Counted from the first letter of the stretch, positions 1 through 6,648 are shown. The stretch is DNA of 8,077 nucleotides from an uncultured Synergistales bacterium (GCA_905234205.1 CAJOGG010000081.1:1-8077); one strand, 5' to 3'. Program-made: numbers and translations. Notes: generated from the letters alone by a model not told the origin.

Positions 1-395
1 ATAGTGTTTTCCGAGGATTTCGGCGTTCCGCGGGAGTCATCGATGGATTTCGGAACATCCACGGCGATGTTCACCTGGTAAATATAATGGACTTGCGTGG
101 TAGCATAACCGGAAATCAGGTCCTCGCCTTTTACCACCTCAGACTGTTTTCTGTATGACCATTTCTGTGTGGAGGATCGGGCCTCCACTTCATAGCGATA
201 GTACAGATCCGGCTCAACATAATCTGAAATGTCGATATGTGTCTCCTCGGTCATACCACCCCTTGTATAATTCACGGGATATGTAGCTGTTTCGATTGGA
301 CCGGGCCAGATAGTGTACTGATATTCTTCAGCTCCGGAAATGGGGTCCCACTCGATTGCCGTTCCCACAAAACGTGGAACCGGAGTATTCAGCAT
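1..395 (-). CDS. Fibronectin type III-like domain protein, partial
   Basis: Reading the minus strand from an ATG at 395 to the left edge gives an uninterrupted frame that continues out of the window. The first ~90 residues look like one fibronectin type III domain: an early strand with TAIEWDPISGAEEYQYTIW (Trp and the G-A-E-x-Y pattern of strands B/C), then Tyr-rich strands with DLYYRYEVEARS and KWSYRKQSEVV. After it comes a stretch containing HYIYQVNIAVDV that I do not recognise. No signal peptide is visible. The frame stays open upstream of 395 to about 555 without another ATG, and an FN3 domain starting abruptly at a Met is unusual, so the true N-terminus is probably missing. Such domains occur in phage tail/fibre proteins and in bacterial surface proteins; I cannot choose between them. 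GC is visibly higher than in the neighbouring plus-strand block. Confidence 0.6.
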   Translation of the reverse strand, partial: MLNTPVPRFVGTAIEWDPISGAEEYQYTIWPGPIETATYPVNYTRGGMTEETHIDISDYVEPDLYYRYEVEARSSTQKWSYRKQSEVVKGEDLISGYATTQVHYIYQVNIAVDVPKSIDDSRGTPKSSENT

Positions 396-654
396 GGGAA
401 CAGCAGCGCGAAATAATAGCTCCGTCTGGCGAAAAGTACACGCAAGCACAGCTCCATTAGTGCGGAAGAGTAACACTGAAACACTTTGTGGATTATGTGA
501 TCTTGTTGGTCGGATCGTAATAAATCCTAAGGATGGAGAGCGTTATGTTTTGCTTGAAAGTAGTGCAGCAGTAGTAGCGAAGGACAGGTTATTCAAGCGT
601 AAGTTTTGTAAATTTGAGGAATTAATAAATGTCCCGACGCTCTTGGAAAAATAA
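394..654 (+). CDS. Small hypothetical protein, start uncertain or 5'-truncated
   Basis: The frame ends at TAA 652-654. The part from about 430 onward looks coding, with a charged beta-rich stretch (GRIVINPKDGERYVLLES) and a basic C-terminus (KDRLFKRKFCKFEELI). Three Cys residues are present but not in a convincing zinc-site spacing. The ATG at 394 has GGAG eight bases upstream; an alternative ATG at 340 lies well inside the opposite-strand FN3 fragment. Both starts sit in sequence that reads better as the minus-strand gene, so this is probably the 3' part of a gene whose 5' end was lost at a junction near 400-425. It overlaps the next gene by 26 bases, typical of phage operons. I recognise no family. 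Confidence 0.45.
   Translation: MGTAARNNSSVWRKVHASTAPLVRKSNTETLCGLCDLVGRIVINPKDGERYVLLESSAAVVAKDRLFKRKFCKFEELINVPTLLEK
395..425. other. Probable junction between two unrelated segments
   Basis: To the left the minus strand codes an FN3-like domain in richer-GC sequence. To the right the plus strand codes an AT-richer phage-like operon. The two genes meet head to head here and neither has a convincing start: the FN3 gene seems to lack its N-terminal part and the plus gene its first codons. There is no promoter, spacer or repeat between them. The exact breakpoint cannot be fixed from sequence alone. Confidence 0.4.
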
Positions 655-874
655 AAGCCAAGGTAATGGTGGCTGGAATGTTGCAGATCAGATTTATGTG
701 AAAGTCAAGAAAGAGAAGCCGCCCGAACTTACAGTTGATTCTGTTTATCTCGTAAAGGATCATGAAATGAAGTATACAGGCAAGGTGGGTGTCCTTCATA
801 AATTCGTAGCAGTAAAAGGCAGTTGGAGCACAACGCTTTCAGAGTGGCAATTAAACAATGTAAAGGAGAAATGA
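629..874 (+). CDS. Small basic hypothetical protein
   Basis: This is an 81-residue protein starting at ATG 629, with GAGGA at 616-620 placed eight bases upstream, inside the end of the preceding gene. The N-terminus is basic and Gly/Asn-rich (SRRSWKNKSQGNGGW). The rest looks like a small beta-rich fold (QIYVKVKKEKPPELTVDSVYL, then GKVGVLHKFVAVKGSWSTTL). There are no Cys pairs, signal peptide or TM segment. The size, basic charge and position just ahead of the sliding-clamp gene would suit a small nucleic-acid-associated phage protein, but that is inference from context only. Its stop lies four bases before the clamp gene's TTG, so the two are probably translated in concert. Confidence 0.65.
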   Translation: MSRRSWKNKSQGNGGWNVADQIYVKVKKEKPPELTVDSVYLVKDHEMKYTGKVGVLHKFVAVKGSWSTTLSEWQLNNVKEK

Positions 875-877
875 CTA

Positions 878-2000
878 TTGAAATTAAGAATTGAACGTCA
901 AAAATTTTTGAAGTCATGGCAGTTGGCTTCGAGAGTGAACAATGGATTTTTGCGAATAGCGGGAAATGTGTTAGAGGCAACGGATATGAAATCCTCTACG
1001 AAATGTGTAGCCGACGGGGTTGACGTGTTAGAAGATGGTGTGGCAGTTGTACCCGTGAACATGTTGGGAAGCTTGCTCAAGAAATCAGAATCGGAAGAAT
1101 TAATTCTTGATGTGAATGCGTCACGTGGGTTACTTAAAGGTACTGGAAATAAATAGTACGCGTTTCACGATACAACCTGCTGATAGCTATCCTAATTTCC
1201 CGTCTAGTGATTGTGCAGAATTAATTTGTACAGTAAAAGGATCGGAATTGGCGAGAGTGATTGCAGAAGGGAATGTAGCAGCCGCAGCACCGACCGATTT
1301 TCCACGATATTTAGGCACGTGCTTAATGAAAGCCGATAGTGGGATATTAACGGTGGTATCAACTGACGGCAAAAGGCTATCGGTTTCTGAGACATCTAAT
1401 ATCGCATTCGATAACACTGGAGAAATGATATTAACGTCTTCAGCCACAAAGGAGTTAGGTAAGACTTTGGCACAAAATTATGCAGATAATGATGTGAAAA
1501 TCTTAACCGATGGCGTAATAACGTGGTTCCAGGTTGAAAATGTGGAGTTTGCGATTGTGAGAGTTGAGGCTAATTTTCCAGCGTATATACGAATTTTGAA
1601 CGATGAGGTTTATACACGCCTCAAAATTAATAGGAGTGAATTAATTTCTGCATTGGAGAGAATTAGCATTATCTCTAGATCAACCACAGCTAATCTCGTT
1701 GCAATGCAACTAATTCCTGAACAGGAGAAAGTAAAGCTGTTTTCACGTGCTCCAGAAGTAGGAATGACCAGCGAAACTTTGCTTGGAGAAATCACGGAGA
1801 ATCCCTTGCAATGTGGCTTTAATGTGAATTTTCTGCTTGATGGTTTGAGAGCGATTACCACGGATCAAGTAGAGATGGTATTCAGCGGCGCGGATACACA
1901 GATGCGAATAAAATCTGACAACTTCCTGTATATGGTAATGCCAGCGAGATTATCGAATTTGGATTTAATGACAGATGAAGAAACGGAGGACTTACAGTAA
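878..2000 (+). CDS. dnaN: DNA polymerase III beta subunit (sliding clamp), frameshifted
   Basis: This is a phage-type DNA sliding clamp, a ring-shaped processivity factor that tethers a polymerase to DNA. It starts at TTG 878 with AGGAG at 864-868; the product begins MKLRIERQKFLKSW, like clamp N-termini. The first frame (878-1156) covers most of domain 1 and stops at TAG 1154-1156. The second frame, one base further on, carries the rest of domain 1 (STRFTIQPADSYPNFP), domain 2 (LMKADSGILTVVSTDGKRLS) and domain 3, ending in the hallmark YMVMPARL. Joined, the two parts give about 373 residues, the normal full clamp length, so the break is a +1 shift and not a domain loss. Past PARL there is an unusual acidic tail of about 15 residues. 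The gene may be a real mutant, a sequencing or assembly indel, or programmed frameshifting. Its stop overlaps the next start (TAATG). Confidence 0.85.
1104..1156 (+). other. +1 frameshift zone in the clamp gene
   Basis: The downstream frame has a stop at 1101-1103 and the upstream frame stops at 1154-1156, so the shift must fall between. One candidate is GGG TTA CTT AAA G at 1127-1139: slipping at CTT or removing one base of AAAGG gives GLLKVLEINSTRFTI. The other extreme, at AAA TAG T near 1151-1157, gives GLLKGTGNKSTRFTI. Both resemble the clamp strand that leads into the conserved Phe. GGG three bases before CTT recalls the prfB +1 site, but the next codon here is a sense codon (AAA) and not a stop. 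Confidence 0.7.
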
Positions 2001-2443
2001 TGGTAGATTGGACATATAACCCCGAGGATTACGGCAAGCAGAATTTGATCCCCGAAGGCATTTACTGGGTGCGAATTGATGAGGCTAAAGAGCGTGTTTC
2101 AAAAACGGGCAAGGACATGTACGAGCTTGTGCTGAAAGTTAGCGGCCAGCAAAACAAGATTTGGTATTACCTAGTATTTGACAGTTCGACCCCTGAAAAG
2201 CAACAGCAGACAAACAATAAACTAGGCGCGATATTTGACAGCTTTGACATACCACGCGGCGATCTCAATATTGAGCATTGGAAGGGTAGAGTTGGAGCAG
2301 CAAAGATACGTCATCGACCAGATCAAAACGATGAACTTAGGGCAGACGTGCATTACTTCATCAGGCGGAATAAGCAGGACAAGTTGCCAGCATGGCAGGA
2401 ACAACCAGGCAAAATGGCAAATATTGAAGTTATACCGTTTTAG
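2000..2443 (+). CDS. DUF669-family phage ssDNA-binding-type protein
   Basis: This 147-residue protein resembles the DUF669 family of phage replication/recombination modules, often regarded as single-strand-binding-like. Recognisable elements are the N-terminal PEGIYWVRIDEAKERVSKTGKDMYELVLKV pattern (residues ~19-48, where family members read P-E-G-x-Y plus a KTGK turn), the central IWYYLVFDSS strand, a helical segment (NNKLGAIFDSFDI) and then GRVGAAKIRHRPDQ with a closing IRR strand. The acidic/aromatic C-terminal tip common in SSBs is not obvious; the protein ends IEVIPF. It starts at ATG 2000 within the clamp stop codon, with GGAGG at 1985-1989. Sitting between the clamp and the helicase, it probably coats or handles ssDNA during phage replication. 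The family call is from memory of the motif layout. Confidence 0.7.
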   Translation: MVDWTYNPEDYGKQNLIPEGIYWVRIDEAKERVSKTGKDMYELVLKVSGQQNKIWYYLVFDSSTPEKQQQTNNKLGAIFDSFDIPRGDLNIEHWKGRVGAAKIRHRPDQNDELRADVHYFIRRNKQDKLPAWQEQPGKMANIEVIPF

Positions 2444-2447
2444 TGAG

Positions 2448-2471
2448 GGAGCGCAAAGCTCCTTCTTTATT
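2448..2471 (+). terminator. Weak intrinsic terminator or attenuator
   Basis: In the 39-base gap after the DUF669 gene a perfect five-pair GC-rich stem (GGAGC, loop GCAAA, GCTCC) is followed directly by TTCTTTATT. The next gene has its own strong AGGAGG at 2472-2477. The short stem suggests partial termination, lowering expression of the downstream zinc-protein, helicase and methylase genes relative to the clamp and ssDNA-binding genes. Confidence 0.5.
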
Positions 2472-2482
2472 AGGAGGGGATT

Positions 2483-2836
2483 ATGAACTGTGTTCAGTGT
2501 GGGAAAGATTTCACACCCAAAATAAGAATACAACGATTTTGCAGCAAGGATTGCAGAAGATATTATTTTCACCACCATGAAACTTATCACAAAGAAAATG
2601 ATACAAACGCTGAAATTATAAGACAGTTTGATTGTCGCCAGTGCAAAAGGCTTGTATTAGTAACTAACAAGAGAGATCAACGCACTGTATTTTGTTCACG
2701 TACTTGTGAGCGTAAGTATTGGCGCGAGGTAACAAAACATGCCGTGAAAAATCGTGGAAGCCGTAATAATCAAGGAATGTCTGGTGGCATGAGCTTAGGA
2801 AGTCTTATCAGGCGCGAAAGGAGAGATTTAGCATGA
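2483..2836 (+). CDS. Small protein with two treble-clef-like zinc modules
   Basis: This 117-residue protein has two tandem Cys4 modules. The first is C3-x2-C6, then C20-x3-C24 in the context RFCSKDC. The second is C51-x2-C54, then C71-x3-C75 in the context VFCSRTC. The F-C-S-x-x-C signature is typical of small FCS/treble-clef zinc binders common in phage genomes. A His-rich linker (YYFHHHETYH) separates the modules, and the C-terminus is basic and Gly/Ser-rich (KNRGSRNNQGMSGG, then RRERRD), consistent with nucleic-acid binding. It starts at ATG 2483 behind AGGAGG at five-base spacing and overlaps the next gene by ATGA. The exact role is unknown; zinc binding and DNA or RNA contact are inferences from the residues. 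Confidence 0.75.
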   Translation: MNCVQCGKDFTPKIRIQRFCSKDCRRYYFHHHETYHKENDTNAEIIRQFDCRQCKRLVLVTNKRDQRTVFCSRTCERKYWREVTKHAVKNRGSRNNQGMSGGMSLGSLIRRERRDLA

Positions 2837-3123
2837 GATGTATAAAGCCCTGTCCATATTGTGGTGGAACCGGAGAATTACTTCAACCTTACTCTGCTTC
2901 AGCATATGTGCAATGTAGCAAATGTAAAACAGGATTATCTACTGAGCATGGTGAGAAAGCTAAAGAGCATGCTATTTCTATATGGAATACTTGGAGTGAT
3001 TCATTCTCGTTAGAGAAATTACGATTTTTCAAGAAGCATGTGGAAAATCAGATAAAGTACGGTATGGATAATCCAAAGCATTTGAAGTTAATTGAATTAG
3101 CGATAAGGAGATATAAACAATGA
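2833..3123 (+). CDS. Lar-like restriction-alleviation zinc-ribbon protein
   Basis: Residues 5-54 match the Lar restriction-alleviation type zinc ribbon: KPCPYCGG with C7-x2-C10, then VQCSKC with C28-x2-C31, ending in an A-x-x-x-W-N-x-W helix (AISIWNTW) that is the family's typical closing motif. Lar of the Rac prophage relieves type I restriction. Many phage homologues carry only the ribbon and have no tested activity. Here a helical, basic extension of about 40 residues follows (LEKLRFFKKHVENQIKYG), which is longer than minimal family members. AAAGGAG at 2817-2823 precedes the ATG. Its neighbours, two DNA methylases and a helicase, fit an anti-restriction or DNA-metabolism setting. Confidence 0.75.
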   Translation: MRCIKPCPYCGGTGELLQPYSASAYVQCSKCKTGLSTEHGEKAKEHAISIWNTWSDSFSLEKLRFFKKHVENQIKYGMDNPKHLKLIELAIRRYKQ

Positions 3124-3179
3124 GTAAGAAATTGAAGCCTTGTCCGTTTTGCGGAAGTGAAGCTAAAGTCATGGAATAG
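3120..3179 (+). pseudogene. 19-codon Lar-like micro-ORF (remnant or minigene)
   Basis: ATG 3120 overlaps the preceding stop (ATGA), with AAGGAG at 3105-3110. The 19-residue product, MSKKLKPCPFCGSEAKVME, is exactly the N-terminal knuckle of a Lar-type zinc ribbon (KPCPFCG), followed by TAG 3177-3179. The second Cys pair and the W-N helix are absent, so it cannot form a full ribbon. The end of the ORF supplies the AGGAGG of the helicase gene, so translation through it could couple to helicase initiation. It is most simply what remains of a second lar-like gene after an internal deletion. Confidence 0.65.
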
Positions 3180-3188
3180 GAGGACGCA

Positions 3189-5171
3189 ATGAACGAAATT
3201 CAGTTACGACCATATCAGCAAGAAGCTCTCGATTCTATTCCAGAATCGGGGGCTTATGTTATCTGCCTTGCAACAGGACTCGGGAAAACAGTTTGCATGT
3301 CTCAAATCCCACGGCGCGGACGTATGCTAATACTTTCACATAGAGACGAATTAGTTCATCAGCCTGAGAAATACTTTGATTGCTCATTCGGTGTAGAACA
3401 GGCAAACGAGACAAGCCACGGCGAGGAAATTGTTAGTGCGTCAGTGCAATCTCTTGTGAGACGGTTAAATAAATTCGATCCACATGATTTTGACGTGTTA
3501 GTTACAGATGAATGCTTTCCGGCAAGCGTAAAAGTTAATGGAGTGCCAATTAGTGAAATTAAGGTGGGGAATTACGTTACAGCTTATAATCATGAGCTAC
3601 GTAGATTAGAATCGCGGCAAGTGTTACGAGTGATCAAGCGTCCTGCACCAGCAAAATTCATCAAAGTGGGAAATTATTTCATGTGTACTCACAACCACCC
3701 GATTTATGATGCAGTACTGAAGAAATATGTTAAGGCTGAGGAATTGAGCGAAACTTTATTGCTTTCCTGCTTCGGATGCGGAGCATTACTACATAGTGGG
3801 CCAATTAAAGAAATTGAGAATACTTCGGAAGAATACGTTTATAACCTCGATATCGAAGGGTTAAATAACTATTTCGCTAATGGGATTCTCGTACATAATT
3901 GCCACCATTCCACAGCAGCAAGTTATCGCAAAATCTATGACTATTTCAAGCCACGTTTGCACTTAGGATTTACAGCAACCCCGAATAGAAATGACGGAGT
4001 CGGTTTGAGCGCGATTTATCAGGATATTATCTTCGAGAGGAATTTACGCTGGGGAGTTGAGAATAATTATCTTTCTCCTATAAAGTGCTTGCGTGTGGAA
4101 ATTGGCTTTGACTTACACAGAGTTGCTACGAGACTTGGAGACTTTGCAAACGATCAGCTCGATAAGGCCATCAACATTGAGGGAGCTAATAAAGCCGTGG
4201 CGGAAGTGTATAGGAAATTTGCTAAGCCACCGTGCCTGATATTCTGTGCGTCTGTTGCTCATGCGGAGGCGTTGGCAAAAGAAATTCCAGGAGCTGTAGC
4301 TGTGAGAGGCGGTGAGGATCGAAGCGAAATAGTTAAGGCGTTCAGCAATGGCGAAATTCCCTGCTTAACAAATTGTATGGTGTTCACGGAAGGGACTGAC
4401 TTACCTAACGTTAAGACAATCATAATGGCAAGGCCGACTAAGAATATAAGTCTGTACTGTCAATGCATTGGACGGGGAACGCGATTAGCACCAGGTAAGG
4501 ATCACGCATTAATCATAGATTGTGTTGGGGCAGGCGATGACATGGATATTTGCACAGCTCCTTCACTTGTCGGGTTGGATATTAAGGAAGTGCCACCGTC
4601 AAAGCGTAACAAGCTACAGGGAAATTTGTTTACACTGCCAGAAATAGCCCTCGAATGTATGGACACTCCAGAAAGCTGGATACAGAATGCACACTATGTT
4701 GAACTCTGGGCAAAAGAGCAAAGCTATAACCTGCATAACGTGAACTTTTTCAGAATGCCAGATGGAAGCATGAGCATATTGGATATTTACATACCGCCTG
4801 AAGATAGTTTTGGCCGTGTACTATGGAAGGGAAATTACACAAATATACAGAAAGTGATTGATGAAGTGTTCGAGACTCTAAAACGTGATTATTCAGATAA
4901 GCGGAGTTTCTGGGATTTAGATTTCGTAAGAATGTGGGGAGAAGGGCCAGCGACGGAAAAACAAATTGCCATAATCCGGAATATTGCGCCACTGTTCAAC
5001 TACAAAGGCTTGACGAAATTTGAGGCTTCGCAGATTCTTGCACGTAACTTTAAGCCAGAGCCCCCAACCCCGAAACAGATTTATTTCTTGAGGCGGCACG
5101 GGTACGACACGAACAAACTAACAAAACGTGATGCTTCAGTATTAATAGGAAAGATTAAGGCGAGTGCATGA
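3189..5171 (+). CDS. SF2 DEAD/DEAH-type DNA helicase with embedded mini-intein
   Basis: The 660-residue precursor should mature to 531 residues after splicing. Superfamily 2 motifs occur in order: a Q-like RPYQQEAL at 7-14; Walker A ATGLGKT at 28-34; Ia LSHRDELVHQ near 49-58; Walker B DE at 107-108, resuming as CHH at 238-240 after the intein; III TATP at 262-265; IV LIFCAS at 350-355; V FTEGTDLPNV at 399-408; VI QCIGRGTRL at 425-433. This is the phage RecA-fold helicase type found in replication modules, an ATP-dependent DNA translocase. The C-terminus has two related repeats (about 588-620 and 626-658) of the form AT/TP-x-KQI...LTK-x-(E/D)AS, probably a small DNA-binding or docking unit. 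It starts at ATG 3189 with AGGAGG at 3178-3183, and its stop overlaps the methyltransferase start by ATGA. Confidence 0.9.
   Translation: MNEIQLRPYQQEALDSIPESGAYVICLATGLGKTVCMSQIPRRGRMLILSHRDELVHQPEKYFDCSFGVEQANETSHGEEIVSASVQSLVRRLNKFDPHDFDVLVTDECFPASVKVNGVPISEIKVGNYVTAYNHELRRLESRQVLRVIKRPAPAKFIKVGNYFMCTHNHPIYDAVLKKYVKAEELSETLLLSCFGCGALLHSGPIKEIENTSEEYVYNLDIEGLNNYFANGILVHNCHHSTAASYRKIYDYFKPRLHLGFTATPNRNDGVGLSAIYQDIIFERNLRWGVENNYLSPIKCLRVEIGFDLHRVATRLGDFANDQLDKAINIEGANKAVAEVYRKFAKPPCLIFCASVAHAEALAKEIPGAVAVRGGEDRSEIVKAFSNGEIPCLTNCMVFTEGTDLPNVKTIIMARPTKNISLYCQCIGRGTRLAPGKDHALIIDCVGAGDDMDICTAPSLVGLDIKEVPPSKRNKLQGNLFTLPEIALECMDTPESWIQNAHYVELWAKEQSYNLHNVNFFRMPDGSMSILDIYIPPEDSFGRVLWKGNYTNIQKVIDEVFETLKRDYSDKRSFWDLDFVRMWGEGPATEKQIAIIRNIAPLFNYKGLTKFEASQILARNFKPEPPTPKQIYFLRRHGYDTNKLTKRDASVLIGKIKASA
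3513..3899 (+). other. 129-residue mini-intein in the helicase Walker B motif
   Basis: Precursor residues 109-237 interrupt DE^CHH. Block A begins at Cys1 (CFPASVKVNG...VGNYV). Block B is YFMCTHNHPIY with the catalytic T-x-x-H at intein residues 59-62. Block F is EEYVYNLDIEGLNNYFANG. Block G is ILVHN, with penultimate His128 and terminal Asn129, followed by Cys +1 of the host protein. All residues for class 1 splicing are present, so it looks active. Only about 25-30 residues (around SETLLLSCFGCGALL) sit between blocks B and F, so there is no homing endonuclease. An unspliced precursor would have a split Walker B motif and no ATPase function; the +1 Cys is itself the third residue of the DECH box. 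Confidence 0.93.
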
Positions 5172-5902
5172 AATGTGAACTCTATAACGATAATTTTCAG
5201 AACTTCAAGCAATACAATATTCCAAAGGCACAACTGGTAATAGCGGACATTCCATACAATGTTGGCAAGAATGCTTACGCTTCAAATCCTGAATGGTACA
5301 ACAACGGGAAAATCAGCAACGGCGCGAGCAATAAAGCTAACAAAACATTCTTCAACACTGATATTAACTTCAATATCGCTGAATATTTTCATTTCTGTAA
5401 TCGCATGGTAAATAAATCAGGCTGTATGATCGTATTTTGTTCATTTGAGCAGATGCAAACGGTTATAGCTTATGGTCAGCGTTATGGATTTCTGCGGAAT
5501 ATCCCGCTATTCTTCATTAAAAATTATTCTCCGCAAGTCCTGAAAGCTAATATGAGGATAGTTGGAGCTATGGAATATGCTGTGTTGTTATATCGCGATA
5601 AGCTACCGAAATTCAATAATCACGGGCACATGATATTCAATTGGCAGTACTGGAAACGAGATAGTAAGGAGATTCCTAAAATTCATCCTACCCAGAAGCC
5701 ATTGAATGTTTTGATGATGCTGATAGATTTATTCACAGATGAAGGCGATGTGGTAATTGATCCATGTGCAGGAAGCGGCGCAACATTGAGGGCGGCAAAG
5801 GAGATTAACCGCAATTCTTATGGCTTTGAGGTGTCGAAGCAGTTTTATGAATTAGCTATGGCGAAAATGTTAAATCCACAACAAGAAAGGTTATTTTCAT
5901 GA
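5168..5902 (+). CDS. DNA adenine-N6/cytosine-N4 methyltransferase, beta class
   Basis: This 244-residue protein transfers methyl from S-adenosylmethionine to an exocyclic amino group of DNA. The motif order is catalytic motif IV first (VIADIPYNVG, residues 24-33), a variable middle, HPTQKP at 173-178 (motif X region), SAM-binding motif I DPCAGSGAT at 198-206, and GFE at 219-221. That permuted order is the beta class (N6_N4_Mtase family). The catalytic box is DIPY instead of the usual DPPY, a tolerated but less common variant. The target-recognition region is short, giving a compact enzyme typical of orphan phage methylases; no restriction endonuclease partner lies beside it. It probably marks phage DNA against host nucleases. 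Target sequence is not predictable here. The start overlaps the helicase stop by ATGA. Confidence 0.88.
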   Translation: MKCELYNDNFQNFKQYNIPKAQLVIADIPYNVGKNAYASNPEWYNNGKISNGASNKANKTFFNTDINFNIAEYFHFCNRMVNKSGCMIVFCSFEQMQTVIAYGQRYGFLRNIPLFFIKNYSPQVLKANMRIVGAMEYAVLLYRDKLPKFNNHGHMIFNWQYWKRDSKEIPKIHPTQKPLNVLMMLIDLFTDEGDVVIDPCAGSGATLRAAKEINRNSYGFEVSKQFYELAMAKMLNPQQERLFS

Positions 5903-6648
5903 ATTTTGACCAAGCGGAAAAATATTTGCCATTACTATTACGAAACATGACGACAGGTAAGGATTTTGAGATACAAGATTTAACACCAGGCTATGAACGT
6001 AGTAAGGAAGCATTGGCAAAAGATAATAAGACACGTGCAGCTGTATACACACCAGCATATGTAGTTCGTCGAATGACTTTAATGTTAGCAGGTCAAACAG
6101 GTTGGCTAACTCCATTATTCAAAGATTCTGACTTTGAAGTGTTTATGTCAACATTTAGTACTGCAATACGGACGACGTTTATAGAGCCGTGTTGCGGGGA
6201 AGCTCCATTTATCTGTATGCGCTACGACGCTGTAACTGGTGAACCTATTCCGATTCTAGAACGGGAGGGAATTTTGGATCAGAAGTTTTGTGATGGAGTA
6301 TATCAGCATCCTATCTTCCCTATGCTGTATGCTGGATTTTATGAGGACGCGAAATTAGCAGTAAAAAGTGTTTATGGTTTTGAGAATGATATACCTAGTT
6401 TAATAATTGCCAGAATGAATGTTTTATTAACGTTTATCGAATGGACGCATTATTACTTCGGACATAGCAGAGATTTCAAGAAACACCCTGTACCAACGAA
6501 TGACGAAATCAAGGAGATAGCGGAGATAATTTGCTGGAATTTTTGGCAGATGGATTTCTTGAATCCTGCCGATGAGGTGATAAAGGACTGGAAGACAGGC
6601 GAAATCATAAGATTTAAGGACTACTTTTCTGTTAGGAGGAGAACATGA
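5899..6648 (+). CDS. Eco57I-like adenine methylase, N-terminal (SAM-binding) half
   Basis: This 249-residue protein is the N-terminal half of a gamma-type adenine methylase as found in Eco57I-like and type I-like R-M proteins. It has the lead-in RAAVYTPAYVVRRM (residues 46-59), SAM-binding motif I as IEPCCGEAPF (95-104, replacing the classic D-P-x-C-G-S-G), acidic motif II in YGFEND (159-164), and a helix ending ICWNFWQMDF (211-220) that precedes the catalytic box in this family. No NPPY is present; it lies in the next gene, whose ATG overlaps this stop (ATGA) behind AGGAGG at 6634-6639. The two chains presumably assemble into one active site. The start overlaps the previous methyltransferase stop by ATGA. 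Confidence 0.82.
   Translation: MNFDQAEKYLPLLLRNMTTGKDFEIQDLTPGYERSKEALAKDNKTRAAVYTPAYVVRRMTLMLAGQTGWLTPLFKDSDFEVFMSTFSTAIRTTFIEPCCGEAPFICMRYDAVTGEPIPILEREGILDQKFCDGVYQHPIFPMLYAGFYEDAKLAVKSVYGFENDIPSLIIARMNVLLTFIEWTHYYFGHSRDFKKHPVPTNDEIKEIAEIICWNFWQMDFLNPADEVIKDWKTGEIIRFKDYFSVRRRT

Noticed and set aside
871..894. ATG at 871 as an alternative clamp start
   Set aside because: It is in another frame and stops after seven codons; it is also only two bases from the Shine-Dalgarno, whereas TTG 878 is well spaced and opens a typical clamp N-terminus.
593..1080. Minus-strand ORFs of 60-83 codons
   Set aside because: They lie opposite tightly packed plus-strand genes with good ribosome sites and show no domain.
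1095..1108. Perfect 14-base palindrome AAGAATTAATTCTT just upstream of the frameshift zone
   Set aside because: AT-rich, inside coding sequence, and wrongly placed (upstream) to be a frameshift-stimulating stem; likely chance from Glu-Glu-Leu-Ile-Leu codons.
1187..1861. Minus-strand ORFs opposite the clamp gene (1187-1447, 1204-1395, 1610-1861)
   Set aside because: The plus strand codes conserved clamp domains 2 and 3 here; the antisense frames have no start signals or known motifs.
2222..2590. 122-codon minus-strand ORF
   Set aside because: It spans the DUF669 gene, the hairpin and the zinc-protein gene, all supported by motifs and ribosome sites on the plus strand; the translation looks like antisense of these.
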